Shown here: positions 1 through 4,310 of the stretch, in pieces
How the letters are laid out: each line of letters begins with the position of its first letter
How positions within the stretch are numbered: position 1 is the stretch's first letter
From: a bacterium
GTDB lineage: Bacteria; Patescibacteriota; Minisyncoccia; Phycocordibacterales; Phycocordibacteraceae
DNA: 6,232 bases
Direction: 5' to 3'
NCBI GenBank assembly: GCA_021780575.1
Contig: JAJXYL010000022.1
Location: forward strand, 1 to 6,232
The notes under the pieces: model-generated
The model's input: only the letters and a program-made list of their open reading frames with translations
What the model was told of the DNA's origin: nothing
Databases searched by the model: none
Made by a program: the position numbers and the translations under genes

Positions 1-479
1 AAAAGTGCTTCGAGCAAGGCTCCAATCATTATGGTTGCCGACAAGGGTGACTTATCAATGGACTCAATTATTTCCTGAGTTCTCCGTCTCAGCAAACCCT
101 CCATTTCTTTATTCGGAACAAGGACCGAGAAATCTGGCGTGAGCTGAACAGGTTTTGACAAATCTTTGATAAAGACTTTACCTTGAAGAGAAATTAGTTC
201 CTTTCGCAACTCTTTAAGATTTGAGATGTAGGTCTCTTTTTTGGTTGCCTTATACGATGCAGTGGAAACTTCCAAGTATAGAGAATCTGCCCTAATTAAC
301 TCAGGTGCTAAGGCAGATGCGACCAAAGGACGATATTTTTGAGACCAAGACGAAGCATATGCACGGATTAATTCACGTTCTGAAACAGACCGTACTTGAA
401 CAACTCTTAAACTTTTAAGGTGTCGTATTAACTTGTCGACTTCTTCTATGGCTGAATCGAGAGGCCCCGAATACACCAT
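1..479 (-). CDS. Hypothetical protein, 3' end beyond window (possibly HEPN-like)
   Basis: An open frame starts at ATG 479-477 and reads without a stop to the left edge: 159 complete codons plus two bases, so the C-terminus is missing. I do not recognise the family with confidence. The sequence looks largely alpha-helical and charged (for example an amphipathic stretch around residues 84-98). It ends in a small-residue and hydrophobic stretch, SPLSATIMIGALLEAL (residues 144-159). That stretch vaguely resembles helices of HEPN-type or abortive-infection proteins, but this is an impression, not an assignment. The start lies 2 nt after the TAA of the 191-aa gene and has no convincing Shine-Dalgarno of its own, so translation is probably coupled to that gene in one operon. 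Base composition is AT-richer than in ftsH and recG, which suggests accessory DNA. Confidence is high that it is a gene and low on function. Confidence 0.72.
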   Translation of the reverse strand, partial: MVYSGPLDSAIEEVDKLIRHLKSLRVVQVRSVSERELIRAYASSWSQKYRPLVASALAPELIRADSLYLEVSTASYKATKKETYISNLKELRKELISLQGKVFIKDLSKPVQLTPDFSVLVPNKEMEGLLRRRTQEIIESIDKSPLSATIMIGALLEAL

Positions 480-481
480 AC

Positions 482-1057
482 TTATGACTTCTTCTTGGTG
501 GTTCCTTTTGCTTTGCTGACTTTCTTTTTTGTAGGCCCGCGCTTTAGTGTCCCGCCCTTTCTTGCTCCAGTACTATCAGGGAGTACCATCGCAACCAGAT
601 TTTCACCCACCGTGTTAATGCGATAAAGACCACGACCTGCGTTGTCCATAAGACCAGTTGAAATTGCATTGTTCATTGTCTTTGCAGGTTTCTGCAAACG
701 ATGATGATTACTCAGACGAGCGGCTTCTTGTAAGTCCTCTGTAGAAATAGCCTCCTTGCGTTCAGGTGCCAGGAATCGATAAAAATAAGCAACCACTGCC
801 GCAAAATGCGTGTCCGCCTGCGGATTTTTCTCCTCAACAAAAGTCCTTATATTTGTTGACGTGGAAGACGATACTGGTGGGGAGTCTAAGGACGAATGTA
901 CGTGAGTGGAGATGGGAGTCATCAGACCAGGTTGACCAATACCCAGCTTCTCGCAAGCCCACTTAATGACCAAATGTCGGTCTTCAGTCGAAAGACCTTT
1001 TAGTTGCTCAACGACACTACGGAGAATGCCAAACACATCTTCTTCATTGGTAGCCAT
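482..1057 (-). CDS. 191-aa putative nucleic-acid-binding protein, winged-helix-like core and basic tail
   Basis: This is a complete 191-residue frame. Residues 5-40 are a predicted helical N-terminal segment. Residues 45-68 are a Ser/Thr/Pro-rich linker. Residues 70-160 are a compact core running from RTFVEEKNPQ to GRGLYRINTVGENLVAMVLP. Its pattern of helices followed by a 'grGlYriNtvGe' hairpin resembles small winged-helix domains found in uncharacterised bacterial accessory proteins. Residues 165-191 are very rich in lysine (KKK twice), which suits binding to nucleic acid. It leads an operon with the unidentified gene 2 nt downstream. The ATG at 1057 is preferred because a TGGACA/TATGAT promoter places transcription start 2 nt before it, and an in-frame TGA (1069-1067) blocks any longer version. 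An AAGGAG lies 16 nt upstream of the ATG, which is too far to act as its ribosome site. GC is about 43% in a sampled stretch, against over 60% in sampled ftsH and recG stretches. The function is unknown. The context could be a defence or regulatory island, but nothing in the window proves that. Confidence 0.82.
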   Translation of the reverse strand: MATNEEDVFGILRSVVEQLKGLSTEDRHLVIKWACEKLGIGQPGLMTPISTHVHSSLDSPPVSSSTSTNIRTFVEEKNPQADTHFAAVVAYFYRFLAPERKEAISTEDLQEAARLSNHHRLQKPAKTMNNAISTGLMDNAGRGLYRINTVGENLVAMVLPDSTGARKGGTLKRGPTKKKVSKAKGTTKKKS

Positions 1058-1065
1058 ATACAGAA

Positions 1066-1093
1066 ATCATACGCTCCTTGCTGTGAATGTCCA
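1066..1093 (-). promoter_or_regulatory. Sigma-70-type promoter giving a near-leaderless mRNA for the 191-aa gene
   Basis: On the minus strand a -35 box TGGACA (1093-1088, 5 of 6 to TTGACA) is followed by a 16-nt spacer and a -10 box TATGAT (1071-1066, 5 of 6). Transcription would start near 1059, two bases before the ATG at 1057. The AAGGAG motif at 1079-1074 falls inside the spacer and so would not be in the transcript. Confidence 0.6.
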
Positions 1094-1210
1094 TCAGAGT
1101 GCCCAGTGTTATTTAATAATCCATTAGTGTATTCACGAGGCAGGTTCTACCCTCAAATTTTCAATGACTCTCTGTAGGTTTTGATTGGACTGATAATAGT
1201 GCCAGAAGTC

Positions 1211-1244
1211 GAAAAGATACTCTTTCATAGAGTTTAATCTTTTC
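1211..1244. repeat. Bulged inverted repeat (8 + 5 bp hairpin) upstream of the terminator
   Basis: GAAAAGAT (1211-1218) pairs with ATCTTTTC (1237-1244), and ACTCT (1219-1223) pairs with AGAGT (1229-1233). The loop is TTCAT and there is a 3-nt bulge (1234-1236). It is AT-rich and has no clear T-tract beyond its arm, so it is not an obvious terminator. It lies 18 nt before the strong terminator hairpin in a stretch with no recognised gene. It could be part of a small RNA or a protein-binding site. Confidence 0.45.
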
Positions 1245-1262
1245 CGTCCCACCTCCACAAAA

Positions 1263-1300
1263 AGAAGCAAAAAACCGCCTTCGGGCGGTTTTTTGCTTCT
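1263..1300. terminator. Bidirectional intrinsic terminator with UUCG tetraloop
   Basis: A perfect 17-bp inverted repeat (arms 1263-1279 and 1284-1300) encloses the extra-stable loop TTCG (1280-1283), closed by C-G. The core is CCGCC/GGCGG, flanked by A6 on one side and T6 on the other, so it would terminate transcription in both directions. It sits between divergent genes: the minus-strand gene starting at 1057 and ftsH starting at 1356. No recognised gene on either strand ends at it. It insulates the ftsH promoter from anything transcribed rightward from 1058-1262. Confidence 0.9.
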
Positions 1301-1319
1301 ACATATGTGACGAGCGAGC

Positions 1320-1348
1320 TTACGAAAAGACAAACGCTAGGGTATAGT
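1320..1348 (+). promoter_or_regulatory. ftsH promoter, leaderless
   Basis: A -10 box TATAGT (1343-1348, 5 of 6 to TATAAT) is preceded by a weak -35 candidate TTACGA (1320-1325, 3 of 6) with a 17-nt spacer. Transcription would begin at about 1355-1356, on the first base of the ATG or one base before it. No Shine-Dalgarno sequence is present. The position directly after the terminator supports an independent ftsH transcription unit. Confidence 0.6.
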
Positions 1349-1353
1349 ACCCT
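1339..1353. repeat. Perfect 6-bp-arm palindrome over the ftsH -10 box
   Basis: AGGGTA (1339-1344) and TACCCT (1348-1353) are exact inverted copies around TAG. The symmetric element covers the whole -10 box and the expected transcription start. It could be an operator for a dimeric repressor, or chance symmetry built around TATA-like sequence. Confidence 0.4.
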
Positions 1354-1355
1354 CC

Positions 1356-3308
1356 ATGTCTCCCGCACCAGCGAAAAAACCAAAAGGAAAGCCCGTTGCC
1401 GGCGGAAAGCCCCCGAAGCGCCGCGGGTGGCGCCTACTTCTCGGCGGACCCTCTTTCTTCGGCAATTTGGCGACCACCGTACTCATCTTCCTCATCTTGA
1501 TGAGCCTGTATTCGCTTGTCGGAAGCCTCGCCCAGCCGAGCAGTGACATCCCGCTCTCGGCCGTTGCCTCCGATGTCGCGGCGGGGAAGATAAGCGCGAT
1601 AACGGTAAATGGCGATTCGCTCAACGTCGTGTATGCCGACAAATCCACCAAGACCTCGCGCAAGGACCCGTCCGCCGGTCTCCCCGAAACTTTGGCCACC
1701 TACGGCGTGACGCCTGCGGAGCTCGCGAAAGTTTCTATCACGATACAGGGGCAGTCCGGATTCGAATTCTGGTTCATCACACTCGCGCCGGTCATTCTCC
1801 CGCTCCTTTTCATCGCATTCTTCTTCTGGTTCCTTTCGCGGCAGGTGAAAGGCGCGGGCATGCAGGCTTTCAGCTTCGGTCAGTCCAAAGCCCGTGTCGT
1901 TGACCCTGCGGACTCCTCGCAACGGGTCACCTTCGCCGATGTCGCGGGCGCACGCGAGGCAAAGGAGGAGCTCTTCGAGATTGTCGACTTCCTCAAGAGT
2001 CCGAAGAAGTTCCTTGATATCGGGGCGCGCATCCCGAAGGGCATCATCTTGATGGGAGCACCGGGCACCGGTAAAACTCTGCTTGCGCGTGCTGTAGCAG
2101 GCGAAGCAGGGGTTCCGTTCTTCTCTATCTCCGGCTCGGAATTCGTAGAGATGTTTGTCGGTGTTGGCGCATCACGGGTGCGCGATCTTTTCCAGATGGC
2201 GAAGAAGGCGGCGCCCGCGATTATCTTCGTCGATGAGATCGACGCGGTTGGACGCGTGCGCGGCGCGGGTGTCGGCGGCGGCAATGACGAGCGCGAACAG
2301 ACGCTGAATCAAATTCTCGTAGAGATGGACGGATTCGAACCGACCGAGAAGGTCGTCGTCATGGCGGCGACAAACCGGCCGGACGTTCTCGATCCGGCGC
2401 TGCTTCGTCCCGGGCGTTTTGACCGCCGCGTGACCATCGACCTCCCTGACCGCCGCGATCGAGAGGAGATCCTCAAAATCCACGCGCGCAAGAAGCCTCT
2501 CGGTCCGGATGTGAATCTCGCCGTTGTCGCCGAGCGCACCCCTGGCTTTTCGGGCGCCGAGCTCTACTCGCTCATGAACGAGGGCGCGATACTCGCTGCT
2601 CGCGAGAACCGTAAAGAGGTGACTCAGTACGATTTGATTCGCTCCATTGAAAAGGTAATGCTCGGCCCGGAGCGCAAATCGCACCTGCTCACGAAAAAGG
2701 AAAAAGAGCTTACTGCGTATCACGAAGCTGGCCACGCCCTCGTTTCCTCAATACTCCCCAATGCCGATCCGGTGCATAAGATTTCCATCATTAGCCGCGG
2801 GCGGGCGGCGGGCTACACGCTGAAGCTTCCTTTCGAAGATAAGAAAATGCAGTCAAAGAAACAATTCCTTGACGACATCGCTGCGACCTTGGGCGGCTAC
2901 GTTGCCGAGGAAATGCTCTTCGACGACGTGACGACCGGCCCCTCTAACGACCTCGTGGTCATCACCGCGCTTGCGCGCGACATGGTCTCCCGCTACGGCA
3001 TGAGCGAAAAGCTGGGGCCGATAGCTTTCGGTGAGCGGCAGATGGGCAACGAGCCCTATTCTGAAAATGTTGCGATGCAGATAGATGCTGAAGTTTCGCG
3101 CATCATTGACGAGGCGAGGGCGCGCGCGAAAGAGGTCATCACTACACACCGCCAAGCACTCGACGCTATCGCGAAGGAGCTTACCGAGAAGGAGACGGTT
3201 GAGCGAAGCGAGTTTGAGAAGATTCTTATCGCGAATGGCATTACGCCGAAGAAGCGGGAAGAGGAGGGTATTGTTATCGCGCCGTCCGGCAAAGGCGATG
3301 CCACCTAG
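1356..3308 (+). CDS. ftsH: ATP-dependent zinc metalloprotease FtsH
   Basis: A complete 650-aa protein of normal family length. FtsH is a membrane-anchored hexameric AAA+ protease that unfolds and degrades misfolded membrane proteins and selected regulators on the cytoplasmic side. Domains in order: a basic N-terminal tail (residues 1-30); TM1 at about 37-57; an extracytoplasmic domain at about 58-135; TM2 at about 138-160; the AAA+ module; and the M41 peptidase. Motifs seen: Walker A GAPGTGKT (234-241), pore loop MFVGVG (266-271), Walker B IIFVDEID (289-296), and second region of homology with arginine fingers R351 and R354 in LLRPGRFDR. The zinc site is HEAGH (456-460) with D532 in TTGPSND as the likely third ligand. 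All key residues are intact. The start is fixed by the -10 box just upstream. AUA isoleucine codons occur several times, matching the tRNA-Ile(UAU) gene beside it. The gene ends 6 bp from that convergent tRNA. Confidence 0.98.
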   Translation: MSPAPAKKPKGKPVAGGKPPKRRGWRLLLGGPSFFGNLATTVLIFLILMSLYSLVGSLAQPSSDIPLSAVASDVAAGKISAITVNGDSLNVVYADKSTKTSRKDPSAGLPETLATYGVTPAELAKVSITIQGQSGFEFWFITLAPVILPLLFIAFFFWFLSRQVKGAGMQAFSFGQSKARVVDPADSSQRVTFADVAGAREAKEELFEIVDFLKSPKKFLDIGARIPKGIILMGAPGTGKTLLARAVAGEAGVPFFSISGSEFVEMFVGVGASRVRDLFQMAKKAAPAIIFVDEIDAVGRVRGAGVGGGNDEREQTLNQILVEMDGFEPTEKVVVMAATNRPDVLDPALLRPGRFDRRVTIDLPDRRDREEILKIHARKKPLGPDVNLAVVAERTPGFSGAELYSLMNEGAILAARENRKEVTQYDLIRSIEKVMLGPERKSHLLTKKEKELTAYHEAGHALVSSILPNADPVHKISIISRGRAAGYTLKLPFEDKKMQSKKQFLDDIAATLGGYVAEEMLFDDVTTGPSNDLVVITALARDMVSRYGMSEKLGPIAFGERQMGNEPYSENVAMQIDAEVSRIIDEARARAKEVITTHRQALDAIAKELTEKETVERSEFEKILIANGITPKKREEEGIVIAPSGKGDAT

Positions 3309-3314
3309 ATTTTC

Positions 3315-3391
3315 TGGTCCACCCCCTTGGACTCGAACCAAGGACCCTCGAGGTATAAGCTCGATGCTCTAACCAACTGAGCTAGGGGTGG
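3315..3391 (-). tRNA. tRNA-Ile with UAU anticodon, CCA encoded
   Basis: The minus strand folds into a full 77-nt cloverleaf. The acceptor CCACCCC pairs with GGGGTGG. The D stem is GCTC/GAGC with loop AGTTGGTTA, the anticodon stem is TCGAG/CTCGA, and the T stem is CTTGG/CCAAG with loop TTCGAGT. The discriminator is A73 and CCA is genome-encoded. The anticodon loop is CTTATAC, so after U33 the anticodon is UAU, reading AUA as isoleucine, with A37 available for t6A. Most bacteria read AUA with a CAU-anticodon tRNA modified by TilS to lysidine; a UAU tRNA bypasses that. I see no convincing promoter of its own. Without the cassette to its right it would lie 23 bp downstream of the recG stop in the same orientation, so it may once have been transcribed with recG. 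Confidence 0.95.
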
Positions 3392-3414
3392 TATTTCAAT
3401 ACTGTAGCGCACGG

Positions 3415-3434
3415 CTACTCCAAATGCATCTGCC
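3415..3434. repeat. Left direct repeat: displaced copy of the recG 3' end
   Basis: The 20 nt CTACTCCAAATGCATCTGCC match 4291-4310 at 19 of 20 positions. Read on the minus strand in the recG frame, it ends with codons for Gln-Met-His-Leu-Glu and a TAG stop. The single difference turns the last Glu codon GAA into GAG, which is synonymous. The core is near-palindromic (CARATGCATYTG). It probably marks the original end of recG before an insertion. Confidence 0.85.
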
Positions 3435-3437
3435 AAC

Positions 3438-3463
3438 TTGGACCAAGGGGCAAATGATATGAT
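3438..3463 (+). promoter_or_regulatory. Promoter with extended -10 for the 125-aa membrane protein
   Basis: TGA-TATGAT (3455-3463) is an extended -10 box, and TTGGAC (3438-3443) is a possible -35 with a short 14-nt spacer. Transcription would start at about 3470, one base before ATG 3471. CTTGGACCAAG (3437-3447) is a palindrome with perfect 5-bp arms overlapping the -35 and may be an operator. Confidence 0.5.
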
Positions 3464-3470
3464 TTACTCT

Positions 3471-3848
3471 ATGCTGCCTCTGACCACGCCAGAACAATCT
3501 AGACAAACGTTCGCAGCAAATATTCAGGTTATGTCGTATAAAGAATTCTTCGCTCTCTGTATTTCCGGACCTGTATCGGCCCTCGCTGCCATGGCGACAT
3601 ACACTTATTTCCCCAAGACAGTCTCGCCAGATTTTGCTGGCGGAATGGTATTCGCCCTACAGGGTCTTATCGCGTTGAAATTTATGCTTAAACAGAACCC
3701 AAAACTGAACGCTGATGTACTAGAGGCGACAAGCGGACGCTACAACATGTATACCATACGATCTCTCGTCGTAGCCACCACAACCGTAGGGAGTTTTATT
3801 CTTCTAGTTTTACCCCTCTACGCTATATTTAAATTTCCTTTTCCTTAA
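3471..3848 (+). CDS. Unidentified 125-aa integral membrane protein
   Basis: I do not recognise this family. ATG 3471 is chosen over an in-frame TTG at 3438 and an ATG at 3459 because both of those lie inside the promoter, whose -10 box ends at 3463. The 125-residue product has a short polar N-terminus (1-24) and three likely membrane segments: about 25-46, 55-73 and 95-120. The cytoplasmic or external link between the last two contains KQNPKLNADVLEATSGRYN (74-92). There is no signal peptidase site, catalytic motif or cysteine pattern. It lies inside the putative cassette and converges on the DUF805 gene with 24 nt between the stop codons, so the two may be functionally paired even though they are transcribed separately. 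Its base composition is lower in GC than ftsH or recG. Confidence 0.75.
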   Translation: MLPLTTPEQSRQTFAANIQVMSYKEFFALCISGPVSALAAMATYTYFPKTVSPDFAGGMVFALQGLIALKFMLKQNPKLNADVLEATSGRYNMYTIRSLVVATTTVGSFILLVLPLYAIFKFPFP

Positions 3849-3871
3849 TAAAATTGATCGAGTAAAAGGAA
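3835..3871. terminator. Weak inverted repeat between convergent genes, possible shared terminator
   Basis: TTCCTTTT (3835-3842) and AAAAGGAA (3864-3871) are exact 8-bp inverted copies around a 21-nt spacer. They span both stop codons' surroundings (TAA at 3846-3848, and 3873-3875 just outside). The stem is AT-rich with a long loop, so it is weak. No better terminator is visible between the two genes. Confidence 0.3.
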
Positions 3872-3872
3872 G

Positions 3873-4229
3873 TTATACGGGAGCTCCAGTTTTAGGAAAG
3901 ATGGTATGCCATGCATCGACTTTTGTGGATGGGGGCATGCCATATTTATTATCGCCTGGCGTGCCAGCCTTGAAAATGAGAACGAGGAGAAAAATGATAT
4001 TTACGACGGGCACGAACCCAATTATAGCGAACCAATTGCTCCAACCTATATCCTGCAAACGGCGAATTGCCAAAGAGAGCCCCGGTATGCCAATCACGAG
4101 CAGCAGTACGAGGTGTCCAATCAAACTCGATTTCAGCAAAGGATTTAGTGCAACATAACATACAGTCAGAATGACATAAGCGATAAAAAAATTAAGCCGA
4201 GAAACTCTACCATTAGTGAAGTATTTCAT
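3873..4229 (-). CDS. DUF805 family small membrane protein
   Basis: A complete 118-aa protein with the hallmarks of DUF805 (YhaH-like) proteins. These are GRVSRLNFF near the N-terminus (7-15), the family signature RRLQDIGWSNW (56-66), and the closing GTPGDNKYG (89-97). Hydrophobic segments lie at about 13-28, 35-55 and 66-87. The molecular function of the family is not established. Members are inner-membrane proteins often found as small accessory genes. The ATG at 4229 is supported by a TATACT -10 box ending 6 nt upstream, so the mRNA is predicted to begin at the ATG itself. The C-terminal 20 residues (99-118) extend past the usual family end and have no recognisable motif. The gene lies just downstream of recG on the same strand but has its own promoter, and it belongs to the putative inserted cassette. 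Confidence 0.93.
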   Translation of the reverse strand: MKYFTNGRVSRLNFFIAYVILTVCYVALNPLLKSSLIGHLVLLLVIGIPGLSLAIRRLQDIGWSNWFAIIGFVPVVNIIFLLVLIFKAGTPGDNKYGMPPSTKVDAWHTIFPKTGAPV

Positions 4230-4235
4230 GGTTTT

Positions 4236-4261
4236 AGTATAATACTCGTCATCATTGTCAA
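4236..4261 (-). promoter_or_regulatory. Leaderless promoter of the DUF805 gene
   Basis: On the minus strand a consensus -35 TTGACA (4261-4256) is followed by a -10 TATACT (4241-4236, 5 of 6) with a short 14-nt spacer. Six bases separate the -10 from the ATG, which puts transcription start on the A of the start codon. The short spacer may mean weak basal activity or the need for an activator. Confidence 0.6.
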
Positions 4262-4267
4262 ATATAC

Positions 4268-4281
4268 CTCTGTGTACAGAG
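4268..4281. repeat. Small palindrome CTCTGT-GT-ACAGAG
   Basis: Perfect 6-bp arms (4268-4273, 4276-4281) flank a 2-nt centre. It sits between the recG stop and the DUF805 promoter, 6 bp upstream of the -35 box. A loop of two is too tight for a good RNA hairpin, so a protein-binding site for regulation of the DUF805 gene, or for recombination at the cassette end, is more likely than a terminator. Confidence 0.35.
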
Positions 4282-4290
4282 AGATTGGTA

Positions 4291-4310
4291 CTATTCCAAA
4301 TGCATCTGCC
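4291..4310. repeat. Right direct repeat: functional recG 3' end
   Basis: CTATTCCAAATGCATCTGCC encodes, on the minus strand, the last residues of RecG (QMHLE) and its TAG stop. It matches 3415-3434 at 19 of 20 positions. If the insertion model holds, this copy arrived with the cassette and replaced the native end without changing the protein. Confidence 0.85.

Larger units (their letters stand above)
3435..4290. mobile_element. Putative inserted cassette with two convergent membrane-protein genes, flanked by recG-end repeats
   Basis: The 856 bp between the two 20-nt repeats (876 bp counting one repeat copy) carry a plus-strand 125-aa membrane protein gene and a minus-strand DUF805 gene, each with its own promoter facing inwards from the ends. 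Sampled GC is about 33-50% here, against about 67% in sampled ftsH and recG stretches. The duplicated recG terminus with one silent change is the arrangement expected of site-specific integration at a gene's 3' end, where the incoming DNA restores the gene. No integrase, transposase or terminal inverted repeat is encoded, so it would have to be moved in trans or be a remnant. A plain tandem duplication is unlikely because only the 20 nt are shared. The boundaries are inferred from the repeats. Confidence 0.6.

Noticed and set aside
1074..1079. AAGGAG as ribosome binding site for the gene starting at 1057
   Set aside because: It is 16 nt from the ATG and lies upstream of the predicted transcription start, within the promoter spacer. 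The closer ATG at 1070 is in a different frame.
1236..1260. Possible 3' fragment of a tRNA or tmRNA (…CCCACCTCCACA) just before the terminator, which could mark an attachment site
   Set aside because: No T-loop with the right distance to the acceptor end can be built, and no 5' half or tag-peptide frame is present upstream.
1133..1333. 66-codon minus-strand frame, or a 31-codon version starting at ATG 1229
   Set aside because: The long frame runs straight through the terminator hairpin. The short version has no properly spaced ribosome site or -10 box, and its start lies inside the 1211-1244 hairpin.
1356..3372. Long open frames antisense to ftsH and in its other frames
   Set aside because: They arise from the high GC of ftsH; their products are arginine-rich or low complexity and have no start signals.
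3438..3470. Longer 136-aa version of the membrane protein beginning at TTG 3438
   Set aside because: The extra 11 codons cover the -35 and extended -10 elements, so they would not be transcribed from this promoter.
3415..4310. Integron attC sites or an insertion sequence
   Set aside because: The repeats lack the GTTRRRY core and attC inverted arms. The DNA between has no transposase or terminal inverted repeats, and a 20-nt duplication is longer than usual IS target duplications.
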